A DNA stretch of 64,000 bases from Eunapius fragilis (GCA_963681505.1 OY811991.1:2924671-2988670); one strand, 5' to 3'; positions 36,493 through 50,527 are shown, counted from the first letter of the stretch. Notes: generated by a model from the sequence alone, not told the origin. Numbers and translations are program-made.

Positions 36493-38988
36493 TGATACAT
36501 ACGTCTCATTGCACACCTACACACTCTTTACACCATAAGACACTATTCTTTTCCCCTAGCTGTATACTCTGCAAATTGTTATGTTGTGTGCTACATAGAT
36601 TCACTCCAATGCTTTGTCCATTTGAACCTTTTTTTTCTATGTCTTTCGGTTACAGTGCTTTTACTGGCCTATCATAGACCCTGTTTGCGGCTTAGTGCAT
36701 TAACCCACCACTTCTCACTCACTGACCACACCCACAGACCCTGTTTGCGGCTTAGTGCATGTAGATTCACTCGTCCATTTGAACTTTTTTTCCCTTTGTC
36801 TTTGGTTACAGTGCTTTCATTGGCCTACTATACAACCTCTTTCTCAACTATTTTTGTAATGTTTATATATTTATTTCTTTAGTGGTCTTAATTGTATCAG
36901 CACAAAAATGGTAGTATGTCTTTTCAGACTCATGCCCCCTCCACTGTATGCTCATATCCCATGGCCTCCTCTACATGGTCATGTCTAAAGGCCTCCATGT
37001 CACTGATGTGCTTTTCACGCATGTAACTGGACTGGTGTGTTGATGTATTGGACTGGGTAGGAAGCACAGGGGCCATGGGGGCAAATGCCACAATACTTTT
37101 GTCAGAGAGCCCATATACATACCCCATACACCATTCACTATATTGTGAATGGTATATGGGAATATTATTTTTCTAGCAATAATAAGATGCAATAATATTC
37201 ACTGCTACTATATGCAAGGCTTCCATCTGTCTACAAGTAACTTGCCTCCACACTACAAAAAATAAATTTACATCCTCCAAGGAAGAAAGGTACAATGCTA
37301 CATACACGTGCACACACACACAATGGTGGTCTTGAAAAAGCTTAGCAAGCTGTGTCACACCTCGCTACTAGCTCCATCAAATCGCCTTCATGTTGGAACA
37401 TCCACACCACTACAAGGCCACCAGTGGATGCTATTTTCTCTTCCACATCCGTAAAATTGGTTAAGGGACCACATAATTACATAGGTGTACAACTGTCTAT
37501 AATGAGACTGGGCTACATAGTGAATAGAACTGGCAACCATTACACAGATAGAACAGGCAACCATTGATAGTTGTGGAGTAGCAATCTACAGGGTGTTTGC
37601 GAAAGAACGCAATGCTTTAAAACCCCTATAACTCAGGATTGAAATTAATTAACTGCTTGATTTCTTTAACATAAGTTGCAGTAGTTAGGCAAATACCAAT
37701 TAGATTCAATTATTATAAGCGGTTAGGTAACTGTATCAAATCCCTCATAAATCAAAATATTCAAAGCCCTCTATTAACAAAGATATTCAAGATTGTGGTT
37801 TGCGATAATTGATTTTAATAACTAATAATAAGTAACACACTATCTGGATATGCGGTGGAACAGTACTGATTTCAAGTTACTAGGTTCAATAGTGGGTTAT
37901 TCACATTTAAGACCATCATTTGCTTTAAAGTTATTAAGATTGAAGCTGTTATGTGGTAAATATTTTTAATAACCATCATAAATTATTCCAGTATAAAATG
38001 AAGTACAAAACACTACTTGATTTGGTAATGGATTATTAATGGTGCGTTATTAAAACTCAAAGTTAATAAAACGCTAGTGGTCATATAGTTTGATTTGTTG
38101 TTTTGAATATTGACTAGTAAAACGCCAATCAAATTTCATACTTTTCAAAGTCTCATCAATTCTATTCTGCAGTTTATAAATCACGTTATTAATTAAAAGT
38201 TGTCGTACATTGTTTTGTCAGTTTAGTTAATTGCAAGCTATTTGATTTTATCTTTTGAATGGCTAAAGATAAACTAATTGTAACAATGCGGTTCATATTC
38301 GACTAAACGTGATTATTGTACGTTCATAAATTCATTTAGATTGACAATCCTATTAATGAATCATATTCATTTTAAAGTGTTGCGCTCTTTTGCAAAGACC
38401 CTGTATGTAATGGTTGCTTGCAGAATGAGCTAAATAATGGCTTGTACTTTGCTATTTCAAACCTGCTCATCTCTAACTAATCACACTTGGTCCACTCTGA
38501 GCACATTAATTTCAGCCTTAATTTATTGGTCATCAATCCAAGTGGTAGCATCATCAGTCATTCGTCCAACAAATGTATTTTTTTCATAGTACCATTATTA
38601 AAGCAAGAAATTTAAATTTAGTGGCCTAATATTCCAAAGTATATATTTTTGTAACGCACCCATAGTTAACTGAGTCAATTACAAGTACATAAAATTAATT
38701 CCCACAAATCACTAGTAGCACAAATGAACATGCAAGACAGCCAACTGATAAATAGATAACACATGAAATACCCACCTTTAATTAGAATGGTGACTGACCG
38801 CGCATTTTCAACATCTTCAATAAATGTGTACTTCTCCTCTCCCTATTGGACCAAATCAGATAATAAACCCCAATTGATGACACAACCAAACAAATCACCA
38901 ACTAAGCTGCCTCAGCAGGCTCCCCTACTTAATTAGAACAGACAAGCAGCAGCAAGAATAACACTGCAAGGAGCAGCAAAAGATGCCC

Positions 38989-39030
<42 letters not shown>

Positions 39031-42000
39031 CCAACACGTGTTCATATACAACACCAGCAAAGCCAAGACACTGAGGGGTGAGGTCGTCCACAGAGTTCAT
39101 GGCACTTCCACCACAGGCCAAGGTTAACCTGCACATAAATTAATGATACACAATGCCCTTCTGTCTGAAAAAAAACAGTGCACCCCCCCCCCCCCCCCCC
39201 CCCACACACACACAACAGATTCCAAGTACCCTTTTATGCCCTAGATTCATTTGACACACAATGCAGCACTCTGGACCTGAATGCATACCTTTCCATATTC
39301 CTCCTCTTGGCTCTGCGCAAGGCTACAATGCCTTCCCGGGCCAGCAAGTCCAAAGAAATGGGGTCAATCCCCTTTCAAGAAAACAAGCAAAAACACATTA
39401 AAATACCACACAGACTTAGATACAAACTACCTTTTGGTTGACTATTACAAAGCTTTTGTCAGTGCCATCACAAACCTGAATTCAATTAAAAAGGAGGAAG
39501 AAATTAGCAAGACTTGGTAATGGGAAGTACAAAATAGCTATAATTTTTAACATTCTTTTTCATAAGTGCAGACCGTGTGATGACAAAGCAGTCAGTACGA
39601 TAGTATGGTACAATTAGATATAGATCATGCACCAATACAAAAGCTTGTAAATTTTCACTGTTTAAAATTTATGTCCTTTTCCCTTGGCCGAATACAGTGA
39701 ATTAGACAGAAACTATGCTCCCTCTGTAACTGATTGGTTGTACATGTGATGGCCATGTGGAGAGTTTTAAAAGGTTTGAACTAGGCCTCAAGTGTCATGC
39801 ATGTGCTAACTGTTTCAAGCTTCACACAATGTCTACTGAAGGAGAAAATACAGGTGAACCTGCTTCTGCAAGGCATGAACCAAATGCAGGAGGAGCTGAG
39901 AGTGGTGCACCAGAGGCAGGAGACAACCCAGCGGCTCCCCACAAAGAGAGCTTCACCTTAGACAGGCAACAAGTGCCAGTCTAGGGCTAATGAGCAGGTG
40001 GCAGATAGTCAGGCTGTGATGGTGACCTGCCATGATGGTGTTGAGGCCAAGAGCAGAAAAGAGCAGCTCGACTGCACATTGAAGGATGTAGTCGAAGATG
40101 TATGTAGGGATGATGTGGCCACTGTTGAACAACTTGGACGACCCTGAGCTGAGGAGGCTGGCACATTCAATACCAGGAGCAGAGAGCAGACGCAGAGCAT
40201 ATAGCACCACCAAGAAGTACCTCACAGCATTTCAAAGATGGAATATCTGGGCTGAGGCAAGACAAGGAGTCCAAAGCTTTCCAGTTCAGGAGATACACTT
40301 AGTGTTGTACTTGCAGTACTTCGACAAGCTGGGTTACAGCAATTGGGAGGGTCACCCCTGGTTAAGCCCACTTTGGAAGGACTGAGGCAAATTTTGGCTA
40401 AACCTAAGGTTCGCTACCAAAAGAGCCGATAATGGTCGATATGTTGAATGGCAGTGGTGGTTGCTGCTGGGCCAAAAGTCAGGTTGATGGCTGGTGACTA
40501 TTGCAGGTTTCCTGCGTTGCAACGAGCTTTCCAAGCTCAAATGTTCTGATATTACCTCCAGCCAAAGGTATCTTAATCAAAGTGCAGTCCATTAAGACTG
40601 AAAAATAACGGGAGGGGTGCATCATTAGTCCACTGCATGCACCAGGTGAGTAACATGTCTTGTGAGTACGACGGGAAGGTATTTTCATACGGGGAAGTTG
40701 AAACAACATATACAAGAAGGAATGTTGTTTACAGGGAATAGGGCAGATGAAAAAAAGGGGAGCGTAAACCACACGTGGAAGCATCGGCATCATGGATCTA
40801 AGCTCAGGGACACACCCTTTTGGAGTCCCTACTTCTAACCCCAAACCCCTTGTCGTTGCTTGGTGTGGTGGTTGGGTTGTGTTTGCTTGGCGTGGTGGTT
40901 GGGTTGTGGCTTGGTTGGATTTTGCTTGTGCAATAGTCGTGGTGGCTATTTGTTGTGCAAAAACCGTTCCACCAGAGGGTGGTTTGAATGTTGTGGTAAC
41001 TTAGATAGGACAGAAAGGGTGTACCAGCTTGGTTTAGGAAGGTAATCTTGATGAGGTGGAAGAACTCTCAGCGATGATGTCACGCTAACATCCAGTGTAG
41101 AAGGCCATACATAATATCATGACCATCAAACAAGCGCAGATGGAGAAGGATGCTTGACAAAGTTGGAGAGGAGGTAGGACAGACCGAAAGGGTTTCAAGC
41201 GAAAGAAGGTTGTTGAATCCTATTTTGATGCAGCATCGATTAGACATCAATAATTAATTGCGTAAAGGAGGCCTGGCACTGGAAACAGCATGGCAAACTC
41301 AGCCATGGACAAATCGTGTTGTGCATGACAACTGTACTTGGTATTGTGGAAACTGATGCCTATCTCTTGTACAAGAAGTTCCACCCAGGAAGCAGTATGC
41401 TGAGCCACTCCGACTTTACTGAAGCTGTTGCCAAAGCCTTGCTAATGCAGATAAGCATACGCACACAGACTATCCATCGTAAAAGGCATGAAAATCAAAT
41501 GAACATGTGTTACATAATTTCAAAGTCTCTTCCATTATACAACAAGGATTCTGAACTGTGCACTGCTACTTACGCGAACAGACTATGCAGTGTTTGTAGG
41601 AGCTCCCTGCAAGAATTGTTGTAATGTTTGCTCAGATGCATCAAATGGCAAAATCATGGCTTTATGTGGACTACTATCAAAGCAAGGAAGCAGTTGTCTA
41701 GTAAAGCATATTGCAGATGCAGCATTGTACACATTCTGCTGCTCACATTCTACATGTATATATTCACTGATTTTTGTAGCTGCCCTATCAGTTATGCTAT
41801 AACAAGACACCAGTGTTACACTCTGACATAATCATGTCTCTAACAGTATCTCTTTCCACACTCAGTCCGCTAGCAGAGATGGCTTCTTCTGGGAGGAGAC
41901 CATGAGGATGGTCCTGCTCCTGGGCTCATTTCAAATAGCTGTCCTATCAGTGTGCATAATCCGCCACACTAAGAAAGCAATCTTTTGTAAGGGCCACATG

Positions 42001-45000
42001 AAACAATCAATGATTTGGGACGAAGTCACATGAAGAGGCCAAGGAGAAGGCATTGCAGAACCCTAACCCTAACCCTAACTGGATACCACCACCCAAAACC
42101 AAAAACCAAGCTCCAGAAGAATACCTAAGTATCACTTGAGTCACCCTGGATAAAAGCTGTAATGCACCCCTCCCCACCAGAGGCAACTTCTCCCAAGAAG
42201 AAAAACAAGCCCTCAATCAACTCAAAAAGCAACAAGGATATTACAATTAAAATTGCAGATAAGGGCACAGCAACTTACAAGAAAAAATCAGAATCAGAGA
42301 CAGGTTCACTTGCACCTCTGACAAGCTCATCTACGTCATCCAACCCCTGAATACCACAGCTGCAGTCGCTTAACTCCATTGCTTTAAGACTTTATCGTAT
42401 CGCACCGTCGATCTATAATTAACAATTGTCTGTACCTACTCCCACTTACATGCCGATTACAGGTCTGGCTGCAACAACAAAAAAATCATACATTCACAAC
42501 AACAAAAAAATTACAGACATTCATAGCTGATGATACATCCACTAATTCAATTTTGTGGTAGCTTGTAGAGCATATTAGTACGTTCAGTATGTTGCTTCTA
42601 CACAGAGCCACTATCAAAGGATGATTTAACTGACTAGACATTACTAGCCCAATCTTCACTGGGAGCACAGACGTGTAAAACAAGCCGTGGGAGAGAAGAG
42701 TGGGAGAGGAGTTTTCCATTACAGCTTAAAAGTTTAACACCTACATGTATTATCTTGTCCCCATCCTAAAAATGACTTGCACTAGATGTCAGTACCATTG
42801 AATGTAACTAAGTCTCTTAAACAGCAAAAAAAAAAAAAAAAATGTGAACCTGGGTGTCCATATGTACCCCCTGAACGACATGCAGGACAACAGACACTGC
42901 TGGATACATACGGGAAGTGGCGTTGCATCAGCCAGCAGAGACTGTATCTAAGCGTGCTCGCCTCCTTGATCCATCCAAGACCGAACACCTTATGGAGTTC
43001 ATCAATAGTACTGCACTTCCTGGGGAGGGGTGTGCTGGGGATCTGCAGAGTGCAGCTCGGTCAAGCCTCGCCATTGGGCGGCGGGGGGGGCACCATTGAG
43101 TTGACTCAAGACTCTGCTATCCTGTACACCGATCACCAACACCTTACCTGGCCCAAGCACAAGCTGGCATTCCAGGTACTGAAGGAGGCATTCAAGGCAC
43201 GCCTTAAAGCGTTCAATGGACCAAGGGAGAGCAATTGACTCCATCTCTCTCCATCCTGACTCCACCTTCTTCACCTTCACTGGAGCCTTCCTTATCTTCC
43301 CCCAGTACAGGTTTATCCATAAGGCGCGATTGAACCTGTTACCTGTACGCACCATCTGCCATCGGCAAGTTCCGACCACCCAATGTCGCATCTGTGGGAG
43401 GGTGCCTGAAACGTTACCCCGTGTCATTAACCACTGCCACCACAACCTTGGGCTGGTTAGGGAGCGCCATAACGCCATACTGGACCATGTTATGCAGGCA
43501 GTCCCCGAGTTCCTGGGGACAAAGCTGAAGGAGCAGCCTCTTCCTGGCACATCAGTCTAAGGTGAGTCTAAGGTGACGATTGTAGAGGTGTCCTGCCCAT
43601 TTGAAGGTTCCCCAACCACCCATGAGGATGCTACCAACGCCAAGATAGCCAAATATGAGCCTATGAGGGGAACAGAGTTTGCGTCTTGAGCGCTATGCAA
43701 TAACCGCTCGAAGCTAATAGGTCGAGAGCGTGACCTCCAGGCCCACCGCAGCATAACTAGTACATGGTGATAGCAGTTCGTGGATTACATAAGTTCCCGT
43801 TGGTTGAACACAGTGAATTAGACAGAAACTATGCTCCCTCTGTTTGTGATTGGTTGTACAGCAAAGTGTTGTAACCAAGTGGTAGAAGATATGAGTGGGG
43901 CTTTTATTCAGTAAATGCCGTGCACATGCGGCTAACTTTTGAGCCTTGCAATGTCTGATACTAAAGGAGCTATTGGCGATACTGAAGAAGCTACATGTAC
44001 TGGCAATACTGAAGGAGCTATTGGCGATACTGAAGGAGCTATACACTTTTCTGTCGGTTGAGGAACGAATTAGACAGAAAATATGCTCCTATACGAATGC
44101 AGTTTGAGTGTAGCCAACAGATTGTGTGGAAAGGTATAACTGTTGAAGGGTGTCGATATGCAGGTATGCTTATGCAGGCTGTTGATGGGTGTTGATATGT
44201 TGGATGCAATGTCATGACCTCGTGCTAGGCTGTTGATGAGTGTTGGGTATGCATGCGCATAGGGTCATGCGGGCAGATAGTATATGAGTTGGTTTCTGTG
44301 GATATGTGAGCATTCTAGGCGTCGTGTGCACGGTCACTGTACTGGACTTCCGTGGCAGCATCAATGGCAACTGAGGCGGCAGGCGATGGCGACGATACGC
44401 AAAGGCGGGATACTACTCGTACTGGGCTTACCAGAGAGCAGATCGCACTAATATTGAACGAAGTCACGGGCCTTAAGAAAGTCCTCGCCAGACGAGATGA
44501 CGAGTTTGTCGAAATGATGGCGAAGGCGACACGGGAGCGACAGCATACTTTCGTCCGACCGGGTAATCAGTCGCAATATGACTTCACAAATGCTGTTCTC
44601 GGGCAGGTGCAGGAGGCGCTACGGGGAGTGAAGAGGGGCGACCTAGCAGAGTCCGCACCAGTCGTTTGTGCGTTGGAGCAGGCCGCCGAAATGCTGGTAC
44701 GCAGGATGAGACTGATCAGAATAGCGGATCGTTCCGAATATGGTTGGGCGGTAGTTGCTGAGTATGAGACCGATGAGTTAGCCCTGGATTCGGACGACGA
44801 AAAGAAAATAAGCATAGCAGAAAAGGAAGCGGAAAGAAAGTGGCTGAAGAAAAGGAAGAGACAGACTGATGAAGGCACGCGAGGGCCCCCCAAGGAAGCG
44901 GCGCCACACATTGCCTCGAGCTCGGACGCCGGCAGAAGCGCATCGTTGAAGGCTGCAGCTGGCCCGTGTTATGGATGCGGTGAGTGGGGGGTCATTTAAA

Positions 45001-48000
45001 GCGCTCATGCCCCAGGCAGGTGCGTAGTGGTTTGCTCTCAGTTCCAGCAGTAGTGGAACGTTCATAAGATGTATAATGTATGACTGAAATGCTGTTTATG
45101 AGTACAAAAATAAAAAATAAATAAAAATAAAAATTTTTTTGGCAGTTCATGTACTACGGAGTTGGCGTATAGGCCATGCATATTAGTCTGGATGGGGCGC
45201 GTGTGGCCGCAGCGGCCTGGATTGTGTCGGGCTACAGCGGCCTGGATTATGTGGGGCCACAGCGGCCTGGATTATGTGGGGCCACAGCGGCCTGGATTAT
45301 GTGGGGCCACAGCGGCCTGGATTATGCGGGGCCACAGCGGCCTGGATTTTGTGGGGCCACAGCGGCCTGATTTGTGTGGAGCCACAGCGGCCTGGATTAT
45401 GTATATGTGGGGCCATGTATGTTGTGTGGGGCATTATATGATGCACAGTTGTCATGTCAGTAAGGGCCCTGTCTACTTGCTTTCTTTGTGACTCTAGTTG
45501 GTAATGACAGTGACGTGCACAGCAGATGCGGCACCAATTATATGTCAAAGTGGGTTGGGTGAAGCGAGCATGATATAGGAGATACACTTTTCTGTCAGTT
45601 GAGGAACGAATTAGACAGAAAATATGCTCCTATACGAATGCAGTTTGAGTGTAGCCAACAGATTGTGTGGAAAGGTATAACTGTTGAAGGGTGTCGATAT
45701 GCAGGTATGCTTATGCAGGCTGTTGATGGGTGTTGATATGTTGGATGCAATGTCATGACCTCGTGCTAGGCTGTTGATGAGTGTTGGGTATGCATGCGCA
45801 TAGGGTCATGCGGGCAGATGGTATATGAGTTGGTTTCTGTGGATATGTGAGCATTCTAGGCGTCGTGTGCACGGTCACTGTACTGGACTTCTCCCCCCCC
45901 CCCCCCCCCCCCAACCAATCGATGTTGTATCTTGTGCACAGGCTTCTTGAGATCTGGAGGAGAAGCAGGACAGGGTGGCAGATCTGGAAGCATCATGATT
46001 TTTATGCTAGGCCATGTCATTATGTTTTGTTGAACAGAGCAGTGAACACATGGTTTTTTCCTCACACAGTGAGGTTTTTTCCCCTGAGGTGGTGTGGACC
46101 CACTACCTCTAAATAAAGTAGGCTCAAAACCAAATTTAGCTGTAGGTAGCTGGTCCCTGCTCTGTAGGTTCCAGTATGAGAATCGTGTCATGTGACGTGT
46201 TGTATCGTGGTCTAGTTGGTAATGACAGTGACGTGCACAGCAGATGCGGCACCAATTATATGTCAAAGTGGGTTGGGTGAAGCGAGCATGATATAGGAGA
46301 TTGGCAATACTGAAGGAGCTACATGTACTGGCGATACTGAAGGAGCTACATGTACTGATGGTACTGAAGGAGCTACATGTACTGATGGTACTGAAGGAGC
46401 TACATGTACTGATGGTACTGAAGGAGCTATTGGCGATACTGAAGGAGCTACATGTACTGATGGTACTGAAGGAGCTATTGGCGATACTGAAGGAGCTACA
46501 TGTACTGATGGTACTGAAGGAGCTATTGGCGATACTGAAGGAGCTACATGTACTGATGGTACTGAAGGAGCTATTGGCGATACTGAAGGAGCTACATGTA
46601 CTGATGGTACTGAAGGAGCTACATGTACTGATGGTACTGAAGGAGCTACATGTACTGATGGTACTGAAGGAGCTATTGGGAATACTGAAGGAGCTACATG
46701 CACTGGCAATACTGAAGGAGCTACATGTACTGATGGTACTGAAGGAGCTATTGGGAATACTGAAGGACAAAATTCACTAAAAAGAATATTTCAGAAACTA
46801 TGATATGTTTTATAACATCTGGGTATTGACCTGATTGGCCCCTTCCTAAAACTTCGTCGGGCAACAAGTATATAATAACTCTGATGGATTACTTTTCAAA
46901 ATGGCCAGAGGCTGAGCCTTTGAAGTTTTTTTAAGCTGCATGCAACTTCAAAATCCGTATATCCTACTTGATGATCGATCTTTTCCGTGACGTATGTTGA
47001 TTCATGACATACACAATACCGTCTATAATCTGCCTGCTCAACGAAATGAATCATCAGAAGAGAAATACAGTGCGGCATGACACTTAATTCTAACTTTTTT
47101 GCCCCCCCCCCCTAAGAACGAAGAGCACTTAACCAACTTAAAGCCAACACTGACATCATCATTAACAAAGCAGACAAAGGCTCCATAATTACCATCTTGG
47201 ATAAAACCCAGTACATCATGGAAGGTACAGCACAGCACCTTGAGTTATTAAGTGTGGAATTATAAATACATTAACAATTTCCATTATGGCATCTATTATA
47301 TCCGCTCCATCGCCGTTGTGCCACAAACTGTCTGCGGATCATGTGACCATTTGGTCTGCTTGTCTCCTCCATGGTATACTGCCCTTCTGAACCCCCACAC
47401 TGTATGGGTTGGCGCCTGTCTAGTGTGGTGAGGACAAGAAGGTCAATGTTGATCAGGATGTTGGTCAGTGTAGTGAGGTAGATGAAGAACTTCCATTTGA
47501 AGTTGTGTGTGATGGCTAGTATGATCAACCAGCTGAATATGTAGAACTCAAAGCGACGTATGGCAAGGAAGGACAGGTTTCTGGTAGCTCTAGGAGTAGA
47601 ATATACACTGACAGATGAATCTGTGGAACAATATCCACGGCTTCAACAATCTACGCTCACGTGGGATTGGTAGTGATAGTGGTGGAGGTAGTGGGATTGG
47701 TAGTGGTAGTGGTAGTGTGATTGGTAGTGTGATTGGTAGTGGGATTGGTAACAAATGCTTTCCCAAAAGGTGTAGAGTGCTTGCTGGCAGTCTGTTCTCA
47801 CCTCTGGGTGCCCTTAGTCTGTGTGTAGCTACATGTACTGATGGTACTTAAGGAGCTACATGCACTGGCAGTACTGAAGGAGCTATTGGGAATACTGAAG
47901 AAGCTACTGGCAGCTTACACAGTAACCACAATGACAGAGTTCTAGTTTTGTTGGATATATATTGTAAACCACAAAACGATGATTACATTATGCCACGTTG

Positions 48001-50459
48001 GGCTATTAAGACAACTTGGTGTTTACCTACTATTTTAGTGAATAACTCTTTAAAGGAGGAGTTTGCGTATAAAAGGAGCTTGGCTCCAAGAATTTCAACC
48101 GGCCATGCGGCTGAAAACGGATGTTTTAAGTTTAAAATGGTGTCTCTATACCGCGGTATTTAAGCATGGGCTTGGCAACAACAGCGATCGAGTATTCTTC
48201 ATACAACTTTTGAATGCCATATCAATGCAATGCAAAGTTGATGTTAATAACGGTAAGTTAACAAACTAGGCTATCACATGTTCGTACAAATGGCGGTCTT
48301 AGACGACGACTGTTCTCGGTACAGACTTCACCTACAACTGTCCTTTTCCTCTCAAGAGGAAAAAGAAACATATCTGCGTAGGTTTGAAGCAGCCAGGCTA
48401 CTCCTTGCACCCGGTGTTAATAAACGGAAGGCTACTATCAGCGTATTGAATGCTTTGCTGGACCGTGTGTTGGCGCAAACTGAGAGCGTCCCAGTATCAC
48501 GTAGCAGAACATCCAGTTCTGCGAACGAAATGATGTTGGACTCCGCAGGTTAGTCAGGCTAGAGCTATAAAATAATACACTTTTTGTGTATACTTGCATG
48601 ATATAGGGATTTATACTGGTGACGAAGACCCCACTGACCAAGACCTCTTTGTGGTCGAACAAAAGGCCTTCAAGGGACTTTGTTCAGGTCTTGTTCAGCA
48701 GTGTGGCTGTCTTTCAAACCCATCTTGGACATTAGCATCTTTCATAAAGGTCTGAGTTGTGGGGTTATGATTCTGTTTTGTCTAATTGATTCTGGCATAA
48801 TTTTTTTTTTGTATCATTCATACTCATTTACTGCTCACTAGAAGGGACATGTTGCTAGGGTTCAATTTGTTTGCCCACACTGCAAGCAGTCCCGTGTCTG
48901 GGCTAGTTCCAGAGTGCTGTCTGGTCATTACATTGCTAATCAGAAGTAAGAATATGCACTTATTTAGTAATCATCAACTCAAATGTGTTATCTTACTTCA
49001 GACTTGTCCATGCTTTCACCTGTGCTGGCATTCTACCTCGCCAGTACATTAACTTTTGTTCATTTGCTGGTATGGGTGAAGTGAAGCAACGATACATCCA
49101 CTCAGGTGGGAGTCTGAAATCACTGATGCAATTCTCTGATATAATCCATTTTTATTAGTTTATGTGGATAGGCTCTACCAGCAAGTAATAGCAGATGCAG
49201 CAGAGGAGTCCATGAAGGCTGCTGTAGACTGTGTGAAGGCACGCCCTCACTACGCTACAAGTGGAGAGGTTAGAGATGGCACTCTTGTAAAGAAATATGG
49301 TTTGGATGTATTTTGTATTCTCTTAAAATAGTTGATGCACGTCACGACTCCACTTCAAATGCATACCACTCGACAGTACCTTGTATGGCTGGAAGGTGTA
49401 GTAAATGGCATGCAGTGTCTATCAGCCTGCAAAAAATATTGTTCATTTCAGCACACGTAGGATTGTTGGAATTTGCACTCTTTCTAGACAAGAGCACAGG
49501 GTAGCTCAGACGAGAGAGGTGGCGTGTACTAAGATAGTCTTGCCACAAGTTATCGCCCGAGGTTTGCCTTTGTGTTCTAACTATGTACAATTTCATATTT
49601 TCACTGTGATAAAGGGTTGAACATCACAGAGGTAGCCCATGACTACCAGTCTACTATAAAGAAGTATGTAGAAGAACTCGGGATGGTCAATTCCTACGAC
49701 ACATGGCATGGTATGGTATCTTTTTTTTTTTTTAGTGTGTATTATTATTTTGACTTATTGCAGGCACGAAGAATGTGGCAAAGGAGTTGCGTAAGATCTG
49801 TTGTGGCCTGGCTCGTGCCAGAGATGTTACGTGGTTCACTGAACTTTCTGACAAGGGTATGCTCCCTCTGGAAATTATTGTTATCAATGAAACAATTTGC
49901 TATTCAGCAAGAAGCACCAAAGTGCACTTGTATTGGTGCATGAGGAACTGTGGTGGCAACCCTGACCGTCTATGTGCAATGATCATGAACATCAGCAAGC
50001 ACTTTCAGGTTTGTATGTGTACATATGTTTGTATCTGTGTGTCTGTGTTGTGTTGAGTGTATTGAGTGATTGGATTCATGCATGTATTGTAAACTTATCA
50101 CACATGTGTCTACATTCAGGGTAATCACTGCAGTTGCTATTCGGAGAGTCCCTGTCACCAGCCAGGTTACATTTCAAAAAGGAAGCTTCTCACAATGCCT
50201 GCAGCCATTAGTGCATATGAGGATGCACTAAGAAAAACTCTCATCTACAAAGCGGCTGATTCATTCCATCTTGTATGCAGCATGGTAAATTACATATAAT
50301 GTTAATGTTCATGTATGTGTTTGTTTTTCTAGTGTCGAGACACCTTCTGGGTGGAATCATTCAACCACCAGCTTCTCACTTATCTCCCCAAAAGAATTCA
50401 CTTTCACACCAAGACATTTGAGATGCGTATGAACTTAGCTGTTATGGATTGGGTGAGTG

Positions 50460-50527
<68 letters not shown>

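Larger units (their letters stand above)
44041..46299 (+). mobile_element. nonautonomous YR retroelement with split direct repeats (A1, B1-A2, B2)
   Basis: A1 (44041-44350) and A2 (45582-45891) are both 310 bp, with about two differences by eye. B1 (45493-45581) and B2 (46211-46299) are both 89 bp. B1 directly abuts A2. This is the A1-ORF-B1-A2-B2 layout of Ngaro/PAT-type YR retroelements, except for 319 bp between A2 and B2. The flanks on both sides are the same coding minisatellite. Joining the left flank (ending GAAGGAGCT) to the right flank (starting ATTGGCAATACTG) gives one continuous repeat unit with no target duplication, as expected for recombinase-mediated integration. It encodes only an ORF1 (44352-44999). 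Confidence 0.8.
43785..46780 (+). mobile_element. YR (DIRS/Ngaro-like) retroelement with amplified ORF1 repeat; host of a nested element
   Basis: The 43785-43950 segment resembles the terminal region at 39.68-39.83 kb, including GAATTAGACAGAAACTATGC. An ATG at 43951 opens a frame [20 protein letters not shown] that runs into units TEGAIGD (21 bp) and TEGATCTDG (27 bp). The frame is interrupted after 44040 by a second element (44041-46299), and the repeat resumes at 46300 and continues to about 46770. The ORF1 N-terminus of this element has thus expanded into a coding minisatellite. Nothing recognisable as RT or recombinase follows directly. A stray set of the same units lies at 47826-47910. 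Confidence 0.65.

Noticed and set aside
44041..45891. Classical LTR retrotransposon with 310-bp LTRs
   Set aside because: The second repeat is preceded by B1, whose copy B2 lies outside it, and there is no target duplication; the ORF1 type also fits YR elements better than LTR elements.
46263..46780. Open frames of 148-304 codons on both strands (VLKELHVL and APSVSPI repeats)
   Set aside because: They are other-frame readings of the 21/27-bp minisatellite. Only the frame encoding [16 protein letters not shown] connects to an ATG in an ORF1 context.
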